A stretch of DNA of 64,000 nt, taken from assembly GCA_035235625.1 (NCBI GenBank), contig CP141140.1, positions 54,121,351-54,185,350 of the forward strand, read 5' to 3'. Each line of letters starts with the position of its first letter. The stretch's first letter is position 1. The position numbers and the translations under genes were made by a program. The stretch comes from Saururus chinensis. Taxonomy: Eukaryota; Streptophyta; Magnoliopsida; Piperales; Saururaceae. The notes below the pieces were generated by a model. That model made no database searches. It saw only the letters and a program-made list of their open reading frames with translations, and was not told where the DNA came from. This document shows positions 34,650 to 46,027 of the stretch, piece after piece.

Positions 34650-37600
34650 ATTAGTTACCAACGTACATTTTCCTTTAAAGATTATACAATAATTCACGAG
34701 ACTATTTTTAAAATCAAATCAAATAAGTCAACTAAATATTTAGGTTATGATTGTTAGAGTTCATAAATACAGATAAAAAATTATATAATAATATAAGAGT
34801 ATCCAAAAAGTAGATCATTCATCTAAGTGCAACTCTCACGTATGTTTAGAAATAAGCAACTAATTAAAGTTGGCTCTCACTCTATTATTATAATTATATA
34901 AAATATACTAAAATAATGGAACTAATTCCTATTAGAGCTAAGTTGTTCTCAATGAAAGTTCGGTCCCAATCCCACTAATCTTTACTAGAAGAGCATGCAA
35001 AACTAGGTCACTAAGTATACCAATAACCAGTAGGAAAGCTAAATAATAAGAATATAAAATGTTATTACATTTTATGTAAGTCTATTAGGTTTTTATTTGA
35101 ACCATTTATCAATAACAATCTTATTATAATTTCCCATTAATTTTCCCCTTTAAGAAAACTAATAACCGCCTAATATCATGAATAGACAGACGCATTAGAT
35201 GTCAACCTAAATGACAAATGATACACTCAAGTCTATTAGGTTTTCATTTGAACCATTTATCAATAACAATCTTATTATAATTTCCTATTAATTTTCCCCT
35301 TTAAGAAAACTAATAACCCGCCTAATCTCATGAATAGACCGACGCATCAGATGTCAACCTAAATGACAAATGATACACTCACCATATACCACCCGCAAAA
35401 GAAAATTCATAATGAAACCCTATAATCCATTAGAAAGTATCATCTCCCAACACCTAGCCCCTAAGGACATGACCGGAGTGGAAGGGCATGACCCACTACA
35501 CCTAAACACAAGTAATGAAAGACCCTAACCAAGCAGGATATAAGCGACTCTGACTACACGTATATTAAATGATCATCAATAGATTAATGACGAGCCCAGC
35601 TCACGCAGAGATCCCTCCAATGAGGAGGTACAACTTCACAGCCAAATCAATAGCTCATCAATAGAGCTTAGACTCATAGATTAGCCCTATTAGTCTTATC
35701 AGATTACGTTAATGCCCTAAAATCACCATTAGTTCATCAAACAAATTAATTGCTAGGTCAAGACCCTTATTCCATTCATGAATGGGTTTCTAACCCCCTT
35801 TAATGATAATTTAGTTTTTATCTTAATTATATGTTAAAACTCCAAATCCAAAGCTCTCTACTCTTATCAATTAATTTTTATATATTGATTCACGAGATAC
35901 TATTATGCATATACGACAAATTAATAAAGCTTAAATAACTCGTAAATAACCCAACAATATCAATATTATAATTTAGGCAAAAAACGGGTCATTAGGGTGC
36001 CCAATAAACACTTTGGGTAGGGTTTAGGCCAAAAGAACAATAAAATTTGAGCTTAATTTCGAGAACAGTCCATATGTAATATATTATACCTATATGTACT
36101 ATATAGGATAAGTCATGTACCATATTACGATTGCATGTACCATTCTTTTCTTTTTTTTTCCTGGGCCGTGGGCCCTGAAACCCGGTCCACTCGGCATGGC
36201 CCAGTGGCCCGGTTTTGGGCCGGCCCATTTGTTGCAGTTGCGGGTTGGGTCTGGCAGACCCGCCAGACCCGGCCACGGGCCCTACCTGCTGCTGGACGTC
36301 TTCTACCTCCAGAAGATGACCAGCCGGGGGGGGAGAAACCAGAAGACGAGGTCCCCCCCCCCTTCCGATGGCGGCTCCATGGCCGGAAAGAAATGGCAGA
36401 GCGATGCTTGACGGCTGTCTCGCGGCCTGCATCGCGATTCCACGACGATTCCTCCTAAACTGCAGAAGCTTGGCTGGACAAAACGTAACAGAGGCTTTTC
36501 CCACTCTCCGGCGGTGAACTCCGACCAACAGGCAGTGGACTTCGGCCAAATCACATGGAAATGGAAGAGGGGCCACCGGCGGAAGTGCCCTTGGTGGCCG
36601 CCGAGCGACGCCGTCTCCCGATTCAAAGATCCCCCTTTCCGTTAGATTTGTGCTTGTGCAAAGGCCACGCCTTGCGCGGCGGCGCAACCGGTAACCGACG
36701 GCGATCCTACTCCTCCACAAGGGAAAAAGAGAGGGTGGAAGGCCAGCCGGACGAGACCCCCCTTTCAGGGGTCTGCACAGTCGGTGCTACCCTCCTTCCC
36801 GATCCGAGCAGTGAGTGCAGAAAACAAAATCAATGGCCGACAGTCTCCGACAGCCATGGCTGTGGGTCCTCGCCAGACACGGGGAAGAGAGGACAGAGGT
36901 TGCGAACTAGCGGCCGGATGACCGGCCGTCCGGCAGACCATATGCACCAAATCTCCTTTTAATTTATAAAATTACTCTAATAACGATCGCAGAAATTATT
37001 ATTTATAAAAATTAGATTTATATTAATTTAAATTTTTTTTATTAATTTTAATTAAATAATGATTAAGACAGTGATTTTACCTTAATTGTTAGTTTATCGT
37101 CGATCTATACCACTATTGGAGCCACGTCATCGTTGACCACCTCTTCCTCTTAATGCCTTATAGGTTTTACCAAAGTACAATTAAGGCTAGAATAAAGAAA
37201 ATTATTTATATTTATATAGAAAAAATTAGGACTTAATTAAATAAAAACTAAATTAAGTAAGATAAAGTTTCGTAGGTGGCTTAGACTCTATTAAATTAAG
37301 GAATTCACCCACCACCTAATTGGCCCGACAGTGAGCTTTATAGATCTTTCTGCAGATCCTAAAATTGCTATGTATAACCTAATTCTATAAATCCCTTAAA
37401 AAATTAAAAAAAATCTTAAAAAATAGCTGAAAGTTCTTGAATATTACAGGAGTTGACTTTTTGAGTAGATTGCAAGGGAAAGCAAAATCAAAAGACCCAA
37501 AACTTTGTAAGTGGTGGTAACTTAAAAATTGATAGACACGACAAGGACATCGTTCCACTAGACATTTGGATGGGGAAGACATAGTTCAAGGTTAGCATTG

Positions 37601-37660
37601 TAATATATAAAAGAGCTTTTGTATAACCAGGGTGACATTAGAATTTTGGGCGACATCATA
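34650..37660 (-). mobile_element. LTR-like GC-cored repeat, minus copy
   Basis: On the minus strand this matches the plus-strand repeat at 42144-46023 in order. There is a TGTCGCCCAAAATTCT-like start (about 37655), a GTGGCTCCAATAGTGG then CAATTAAGGTAAAATCAC segment (about 37080-37130), a GC-rich core (36150-36960; shared blocks GTGCAGACCCCTGAAAGGGG and TTTTTCCCTTGTGGAGG), and an end segment ATTATTATATAATTTTTTAT then TAACAATCATAACC (about 34740-34790). Borders are approximate. The long overlapping frames in the GC core (242 codons minus, 98-135 codons plus) do not agree with frames in the other copy, so I do not call them genes. Confidence 0.6.
35081..35383. repeat. two-copy 151-bp tandem repeat
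   Basis: Copies begin TCTATTAGGTTTT at 35081 and 35232. They differ at a handful of positions and one indel, so the duplication is much younger than the GC-cored repeat that contains it. Confidence 0.9.
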
Positions 37661-38909
37661 GGAAGTAAACAATAGTATCGAAGCTTAACATCATGGTGTA
37701 AACTTGTCGATGGGAACTACAAAGCGTGCCTAAAATGTAGTCAAAAGAAATCCACAAAGTGTACGCAACTTGGTAGTGTCTTGAGTGCAGGGCTAACTTC
37801 AAAAGAAGAAGTCACATTCGATTTATCCTTTCTTAGTCGAAGTGTAACTCAAACTCAAATGTAGTAGTTGGGCACATTATCTTATTCAAGCAACCTTTAC
37901 AACAATGTACTTTGGCCTTTGCCAATGTGGGCAAAGCACAATGAGCAGAATAACTTTATCATGAAATGGATAACTAAGGCAGGGCCCCAATGGGTGGAAG
38001 TTGGTTATGTCAAAGCATGTACTTCATGCAATTACTCAAGTTGTGATGTAAATGAGTTTCAAGCATCACAAAAAGAAGTAAAACATTTATTGCAATTGAG
38101 GTTGAACAAGTGGGGGAGAATGTCACATAGCACCAAAGCATAGTGCTAGTGACATATGCTTGGGCAAACATATGTGTTTATATTTCGCACTAATGGTGTG
38201 AATGCTTTATGGAAACTACCCATAACATTGCCCACCATATTTACATACATTGCGGGGATGGCATGCAATATTGTGCAATATGTCTGTGCAATATTGCATA
38301 AGATGCACACAATGTTGCATATTTATGGTATGTCATATTAGGACATTTAGTTGGATAATATATTGCTTAGACTTTTAACATATTCCCTCCCTCTACATAG
38401 TCTTAGAGAGTCTCGTAGAGCATTTAGTGGCCATTTGGTAGAAGTTTGGTTCGAGCATGCCTATATAGCTACTTTGGCTGCCACTCTAATTTTTAATATG
38501 TAAAAATCTCTTCTGTTATATAGTGGGGGGTTGGTATGGTTAAAAATATTATGTTGTTAGTATGATGTCTTGCCTTACATATGGTTGGTTGGTTGACCAT
38601 TATGATAGGAGACCCATCTCTCCTCCTTTACCAAGGGTCAACCTTCTGGCCTTATGGCCTTATTCAAAAGAAAACCATTGTAGCCTTTGCATGCATTATG
38701 CTGAAATAAAATGTTACGCTACTCAAAATGTCCTAACAGATTCACATGTCCACCTTGAGGCAAGTTTGTCGCTTGGGATTCTAAGCTTTAACACATGGTT
38801 GCATGACACAAAGCAATAACTGCAACAAGTATGGTTGACCATCTTGGCTGATTACCTTGTGAGTGCCGCAGAAAGGATCACCTCATAGGAGTCTCCGCGA
38901 CTATGACCC
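37661..38909. other. gene-free stretch
   Basis: Frames of 61-91 codons at 37868-38143, 38156-38341 and 38562-38819 have no recognisable domain and odd composition. A tract around 38260-38330 repeats the word ATTGTGCAATAT or close variants. Confidence 0.45.
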
Positions 38910-39838
38910 CTACTCATGTTAACCTTTTTCGTCCAAATTTGATAGGAATTATTTCTAGTACCTCACTGATATCCACTAGAATTGTAACATTTAATACAAA
39001 AAAGGGTAAAACTTGTACCCAAAATTATTATATCACTACGCAAAAAATGTCTGGCAGATTTAACCATTCATGGTTGCAAGCGAAAAAATAATTTGCAATG
39101 TTCTTAAAGAACATAAAACAATTTTAAAAAAGCCTTATTTCTTCTTAAAATAAACATCAGGCAATGTTTTTAAAATTGACCCGGCCACCAACCCAAATTG
39201 GTGGTTGAACCTGGATTTTTTTCAATTAACCAGGCACAAATCCGGTTCAACCAGATAAAACTAGATTTTAATAGAGAAATGACTCATTCCATAAAGTTAA
39301 CCGGGTCTAATTGAACCAGGTTTAACCGGCCAGGCCAGATCGGTTTTTGAAGCAATGACATCGAGTAAAACAATGGACACATGGAAAATTCACAAAATAA
39401 TTAGCTAATTCTAAATGCAACTTACAGAGCAAAAAATATTTATTCTAGCATTTATGAATTTTCCCCACAAGGTTTTGGTTCCAGGATTTAATACAAATAA
39501 CGTTTCATCTCTGATCTCTATTTTATAATTAATTTGAAGAACCAATTCCCTTACAAAGTAGTTCTCTTTCCTCAGAATAGACACACCAGCATATAGACCA
39601 CCACGCATTTTTACAGGTTAATTACAGCTTCATCAAGTAAAAAGTAAAAACTTGCCCATCATTGCTTGACTTCTTTCCTGATGGTGAACAATTGCCCTGT
39701 TCCATCTCCTAAGCAATTACATAATCTTCATGCATTCTTCCCAAAACAATTTCCATCACGAAATCTCGCAATCCATTCCTTGTTTACCAACATTCAGAAA
39801 GTTGATTCTCACAAGAGAATGTATGGTAATGATTGTCA
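38910..39838 (-). other. 3' UTR and downstream flank of the DCD gene
   Basis: Lies directly after the DCD stop codon on the minus strand. The part 38910-39665 is duplicated at 33750-34340. An inserted segment at about 39165-39355, rich in AACCGG/CCGGTT words and absent from the other copy, looks like a small repeat that landed in this copy only. Confidence 0.6.
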
Positions 39839-41057
39839 TTAGGCAGAGTCGTTCATGAACAAGTCCAGCAGTGCAAGTGCCTAGAGAAAACCAGGGGAAT
39901 ATCCAAAGAGAAGAAGCTTAAAACCATTATTACCGGTGAATTAAATGTAAACCACATATCAATCAGAACAAGAAAGGATACTCCAAAATAAGTCCAGATT
40001 GGAAGGACAGTAATACAGAGAAATATGAACACAAAATATTGCAGAAGCATCTCAAGAGCAGTCTTACTTCAGGAACAGAGAGCTGCAGTCGGAACTTGGG
40101 GCCATCATAATGGTGCAAGATGGGCCTAAATGCGTCCTCTTCTAAAGGTATGCACATCTTCTTCACCCGAATTCTTACCTGTAACATTGCATCATCTCCA
40201 TAAATCGAAGGATTACATAGAAAATTTGAAGGTTTGTTCATTCTGTGGCCTTGAACAATCTATGGGATTTCAAACCTGGGCTGGGAATCTTGATTCACCC
40301 CTACACTTCTTGTCTTCCCACGCAGTTGGGTCAATGTTGGACCCTCCAAAACTCACAGCCTACAGATTAAATCTCAACATTTCAGTATCGACCCAAGACA
40401 GAATTTCGGTATAAATGATGAAATAATTCAAAGAAGTCAAGAATTGCCCTCACCTGAAACACCCCGTGCAACTGGTGAGCTGTGTAGTTGTACAGGAACA
40501 GAGGAAGCCCTGGAGTAATTGCCCTCACCGAATCCTTATACTTGGGAGGCAATCCTGAAAATGGAAAAGCCAATCAGGCGATTACACTGGAAAAAAACCC
40601 AAAAACATGAATGAGAAGATCTTTGATTTGTTCTTTTCATTTTGTGAAAGCTATCAATGATTCAAAAATTACCAAAGAGTTGGCGACGAAGGTCCTCTTG
40701 CATGGTGTCATTGTTACAAACAAATATGTAGCCGCCCAAAGCCTCCCCTCTAGGCAGCATTTCCGCCGGCGGCAACGTCCGGTAGCACCGTTCAGGGTGC
40801 CCGGGGACGTATTTTGCACGAAACAGAGCCACATTGTTCAAGGGGTGAGCCAATCTTGGGAATATATCAGGATTGGCATAAGCTGAATCACCAATCAGCC
40901 TCTCAGTAAAACGAGTTGCTTGTCCGCCTTCCTTACTTGTAAGGCCTTTCGACCCAAACGCCATTGCCAGCTTGCAGCCGACGGCTTTCCATGTCTGGTC
41001 GTCGCCGCCGCCGGCGAGATCCGGACCCGCCTGCCAAAGGGTGCTGCCGGCCAACAT
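39839..41057 (-). CDS. DCD-domain protein (B2/N-rich-protein type), 5 exons, 240 aa
   Basis: Exons on the minus strand: 41057-40673, 40554-40454, 40359-40276, 40178-40068 and 39880-39839. All four introns (118, 94, 97 and 187 bp) have GT and AG ends, and the phases (1, 0, 0, 0) keep the frame to a TAA at 39841-39839. The start Met at 41057 is fixed by an in-frame stop four codons upstream. Residues 106-240 are a complete Development and Cell Death (DCD) domain: GGYIFVCNNDTMQEDLRRQL, then FGLPPKYKDSVRAITPGLPL, FLYNYTAHQLHGVF, ESRFPAQVRIRVKKMC, PLEEDAFRPILHHYDGPKFR, ending ALALLDLF. The N-terminal half (RFTERLIGDSAYANPDIFPR) resembles that of carrot B2-like proteins, which are of similar length. 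DCD proteins are plant-specific and linked to stress, ER-stress cell death and development. The biochemical role of this short form is not established. Confidence 0.92.
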
Positions 41058-41722
41058 CGTGGGTCCTTAGACTACAAATTTCTTGAACTATTCCATGGGA
41101 ATACAAGCCATTAGTGACAACCCAGATGATTGAAGATACTTGCATGGAAGGCAGATAAATAATGAGGGCAATCAATGCTTTTTGCAAGTTCAAATTCAAA
41201 TTTGAACCTGCAGCTGCGGGAAAATGTTGAATGCACGTAACCGTAAAAGAGAGCTTTCTTTGTATTGATTGTCACCCCCACTCGGCACTCACCATTCGTT
41301 GTGACCATGGCGAAACTGCGAGCACGAGGCATTTGCGCCAGCTGCACGCCAATAGGCCCAGCCCGTTTGGATGCATGTGCTCCCTTTATAACTAACGTGG
41401 ACTACTAAAAGCCAATCAATAATTAAAAGGCGTCCTCGAACGGGCCTATATAATAGAACAAACTAAAACCTAAGTACACATGAGGTCATTGATAATTTGA
41501 TATACTCATTTTATTATCTGTTTTTTATATTTATATAAGTTAAAATTTTAAGCGTATTTATCTCTAAATGTGTGAAATACTTACGCCACATATAGAAAGT
41601 GACATACTTACCTCAGAGAGAAATTAGACTTGTTAAGCTAAAAAAGAGCACAACAAAAGCCTTGACCATTAGGGGTAGGGGGGCAGGAAGCCAGGAATAG
41701 TATGGGTTTGCACGGTCAACCT
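41058..41722. other. promoter side of the DCD gene
   Basis: Upstream of the DCD start. A weak TATA candidate TATTTATC on the minus strand lies at about 41153-41160, roughly 100 bp from the start codon. The short frames here (for example 41111-41347 minus) are not recognised. Confidence 0.35.
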
Positions 41723-42026
41723 AATCAACTTGGCTACTTGACACCCTAAAACCCTAACTGGAGGCATGGAAAGAGATAAACACATCATTTCAACCTAAGG
41801 GTCTATTTTTTGGTAAGTTAGCAAACTTGCCTACAATGACTTAACTCGGGCACACCTAGACCTACTTAGCAAAAATCAACTTGGCTACTTGACTCCCTAA
41901 AACCCTAACTAGAGGCATGGAAAGAGATAAACACATCATTTCGACCTAAGGGTCTATTTTTTGGTAAGTTAGCAAACCTGCTTACGATGACTTAATTCGG
42001 GCACACCTAGACTTACTTAGCAAACC
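41723..42026. repeat. two-copy 152-bp tandem repeat
   Basis: Copies begin ATCAACTTGGCTACTTGAC at 41723 and 41875. They differ at few positions (for example ACACCC against ACTCCC). It lies between the DCD gene and the plus copy of the GC-cored repeat. There is no coding sense. Confidence 0.92.
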
Positions 42027-42143
42027 CTAACCAGAAGGTTAGGGGCTAGGAGTGATCTATATAAGGAAACTTTGATGAAACACTGGCTTTTATCAGAAAG
42101 GAAATAATTAGGGGCCTAAGATGGGCCTAGGCGTGTGCCATGT

Positions 42144-45100
42144 TGTAACGCCCGGGAATTTTCTAAATTCCTAAAGTCGTACACGAGGAAATTAGGGTGT
42201 AGGACCCTTTGATCTTCTCATGGGAATAACTTGATCATCAGTTGGAGATAATATTTGAAACCTATATGGATGGAAAATAGATGGAAAGAGCTTCGAAACG
42301 CCACCAAGAACGCGTGAATTGGAGTCCGGATGAGGGAGATATGATTGTTCAAAGTTGAACATATTGTATAGGGCCCGTTTACCCAATTTAAACGTGCAAC
42401 TGAGCTGTTTAAGTTGTTTTGTGGGCTTGACTATTTACTGTTTCGAAATTGTGTTTTTGAGCCCAATTTGGGTTGCCGAATTGAAGAGATTTTAGCCCAA
42501 TTTCTCATAGGATTAGGAGCCTTAATCTCATACCTATAAAAATAAAGAATTAGAGCTTTTTAGGAAAGCTTTTGGGAGGGGACTGTGAAGGGCAGGAGGG
42601 GCCGTCACGGGAATTTTTCGGTGAGGCTCCAGTGGCAGTGGATCGACATCAATTTGGCAATTGAGGTAGGATTACAATTTGATTAGTTTTGATAATAATA
42701 TATATGAATAGTGATTTATGCTCGTTGTTAAAGTAATGTTAAAAATTAAACCAATGGAATTTTAGTGGTCTGTCGAACGCTGCTGGTGGTCTACTGGATG
42801 GCTTCCAAACGATCACCAGATGGCCGGTCTTGGACCACCTGCGAGGCTTCGGCGAGGCTTGGGTCTTGGACCACCGTCCCAGTCTTCTCTTCCTAGTGCT
42901 CGGTGAACATTGGCAGTCACGGCAGAGACCCTTTTTCTTTTGCACATACTTTGCAGATCAGGAAGAAAGGAGCACCGGCAGTACAGACCGCTGGAGAGGG
43001 GCCTCGTCTTGCCGTGGCCCTCTGCCCCTCCCCCTTTTCCTTGTTGAGGCTGGATCACCGCTGCTCAAAGAGTTGCCTTTGCAAGTCGTGGATCGGGCAA
43101 TAGAAAACAGTTGGGTTGAGAACTTCGGATCACTGCGGCAGACGGGCATTACTGGCCGGTGACGGCAGGTGGCTCAGTCGAGTTGCTTCTCAACGACGAT
43201 CTGGCCACCATTTTCCCTAAGGATGGTGGTGGCAGCCACTGCACCGTTGGCGGCCAGCAGCTGCTGGCCGCGCAGTCCATTCGCTGGTCTGGGTGGGAGC
43301 ACCTGGGCGCCACCAGGCCGGGATACCACTGTCTGGGCTTCCGCCCCGAAGCAACCACCCCCATACCGCTGGTGGCCGAAGCTTGGACTGGCGGTGGCTG
43401 GACGCAGAGTCCAGCCGCTGCTTGCAATCGCAGGTGTCTCCTGGAAGGAGAGGACTTGCAGATGGGTCCAGCTCATTTTCAGGCCGGAACCGTTGAACCG
43501 GACCGGGTTTATTAAAAAAAAGAGATGAAAGAAGGGTTGAACCGGGTCCGGTTCAGGGGGATAAAAATATCAAATAAATTTTAGGAAAATTGCTATTGGA
43601 CCTTGAGAAGCGTGGGAGTATTCGGACCAAGTTTCAGACCCGGGAAAAATCACAAAGACTATAAAATGACCCTTTTACCCTTATAGTGAAATTACGGTGG
43701 GTAAACCACTTACCCGACTTCAGGGCTCCAGTTCAGTGGCCTATGAGACATCTTAAAAATTGGGAAAATTCTCAGTGAGATTTTAATGTGTAATCTAATT
43801 ATAGTCTAAACCATTAGTGAGGAAAATCCCAGTGAGTGGTTAATTAACCATTTTACCCTTAGGGTTTATAGTAAACCGTTAGTCAAAATCTGAGTCGGTT
43901 CAAGGGGTTCACGACCCTGTCATACGCCAAGAAAATTACACAGAGTTCATGAAGTCAATTAGTACACTTGAGTTCAATTATAGATCCGTCAGATGTTATT
44001 AAGGCTTTAACCCAAATGACCAAAATACCCCCTTGAGTAGATTCGCCCACATTCGTGTGAATGGAAGCGCGAGTCAGTTTGAGAGTGGATCCTCTTGAGA
44101 GGATTATGACTTAAAATAAATAAAAGGGTAGTGTGATGACCAGAATGACCCAAGGGAAGGTAGCATACCCTAAGGGGTAGAATTACCCTAATGCCCTTAA
44201 GGGCAGTATATTCCGTTTTTGTCGAAACTAATAACCTAACCACTAAGTGTTAGGGTACGCTGTAGTGATGTAGAATGACTTCAAATGGAAGGGGTGTGAC
44301 TAGTAAGTGACACGAAGACCTTGTCAGGTCATAGTGTCATGGGAAACAACGTGAAGAACCCTAATTCTTAAGGTTTAAGGCAGCGTATTATAAGTGTCTG
44401 CAACCGAGTACATCGAACGAATAGAGTGTTTATATGTAACTCGCGGGATGCATTAGAGTTGTTTACACTCTTGGGCTTGAACTAGTTGAGCCCTAGCCCT
44501 GCAAATGAGTGCAACGGGCCTTTATTCATTATTTATACATTGGTGTGAATGCATATTATTTATGTTGATTATGCTTATACATGCTTTTATTATTGATGTT
44601 TTGATTTATATCGGTAATTTAAGATTAATGAAGTTTAATCAAGAGACATGGGTTGCCGTCGGATTGAGGGGAGAACACCTAATCAAGATAATGACTAAAA
44701 TACCCTCTTTAGGGTTGGGACTAGTTCATGGAGTGAACGGGGCCTTGACTTAGAATCTTACCTTGGTTAATGAACTGAGGGTGATTTTGGGATGTTCTCT
44801 GAGTCATAGCTCAGTGGATGAGCTATTTATTGGGACGATTCACAAGGTGAAGAAGACCCAAATGGTTGAGTGGATACTTGACTGGATGGAAATAATCTAG
44901 TCTAAGTTCAGATGTTTGGGGGAGTCAATGGTCATAAGGGCCTGAGGCTTCTATAGATACATTATTAATGTCTTATAAGACATTTTCTCCCAGAGTTGGG
45001 ATGGTGGAGATTGCAATATGCTTCTTCGTCGCTACGATGGTTTGGGTATTGACCAGAGGGTCTTTACTGCGGGTCTTCCCTAGGTCTTCCCAGGACTATT

Positions 45101-46023
45101 TAGTACGTACGAAAAGCGGAGTTGTATGAGCATCATGGAAGGCTTGTGCTTCTTGCCAATCTGTGTCCATGAACACAGTTGGGATCCTCTTCTCCAAATT
45201 CGTGGCAGGCTATTAAGAGCCCTGGGGATTTGGGTCAAGCTGCTGTTAAGCAGTCCACTCTAAGGTTGGAGTACTTTGTTTGGGGATTTCTCGAGGGGCA
45301 AGTCATCTCTGAGTTACAGATTTGATAGTATTAATTATCGAACAAGGGATGTGAGATAATTAATAACATTGTTTGATATTGCTTATTAATTAGACAAGTG
45401 GAACGATTAAAGAACTTACTAAAATATAGGTTAAAAATATCTAAGCATTGCATGTGTGATGCTGTGCTTCTTAAGACAGAGTAGTTTATAGGCAGAACTA
45501 CGTCTGGATCCAATCTTGTTAGAAACATTAGAAATGTTGTCTGATGAGTACGTAGGCAACTAACATTGGGTGATGTTGGCCTAATCCAAAAACTATTAAT
45601 AAAACCTTTTGTCCTTTGGAAGCTCTTCTCCTGTAGGCAGAGATGCTCCATTGTGGTTGTGGTTGTTGTTTGGTTTGCTTTGTTGCAGATTCTCCAAGCG
45701 ACAACAAGTGAGACCAAGGCAGGCGAGCACAAGAGGTTTTCATGTTTCTGTAACTTTGGTACGTAAGTGTACCTTAAGCGTGAGAGTCAACTTGTTATTT
45801 ATTTTCAGACGGGTGATAGACTTGTACTTAGATGGATGAGCTGGTCTTTATGAATTTTTAGACGTTAAATAATATTATATAATTTGATATTCGTGTTTGT
45901 GAACCCCAGTTATCATGACCTGTATATTTAATCTAAGGGTTTGTTTTGTATTTAAAGAAAAAAAATCTCGCTACTTACCATTCGTGCTATTTAAAAATAC
46001 TTTTAAAAATCCAGGTCATGACA
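42144..46023 (+). mobile_element. probable solo LTR, long and GC-cored (about 3.9 kb)
   Basis: Starts TGTAACGCCCGGG and ends GGTCATGACA, typical chromovirus LTR ends. ATGT lies on both sides (42140-42143 and 46024-46027), a 4-bp match where 5 is usual. A TATA-like CTATAAAAATA lies near 42534. A GC-rich core at about 42780-43530 contrasts with AT-rich flanks. No primer site or pol domain is present. Frames of 80-120 codons in the core lie on both strands and match no family. A partner copy lies inverted at 34650-37660, which supports a repeat rather than a gene. Confidence 0.6.
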
Positions 46024-46027
46024 ATGT

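Noticed and set aside
35992-36962. 242-codon minus frame and several plus frames in a GC-rich block
   Set aside because: The block is the core of a repeat whose other copy (about 42780-43530) does not keep the same frames, so length is explained by low stop frequency in GC-rich DNA.
42739-43528. Ten or so overlapping frames of 60-119 codons on both strands
   Set aside because: Same GC-core effect inside the probable solo LTR. No frame shows a domain or an advantage over the others.
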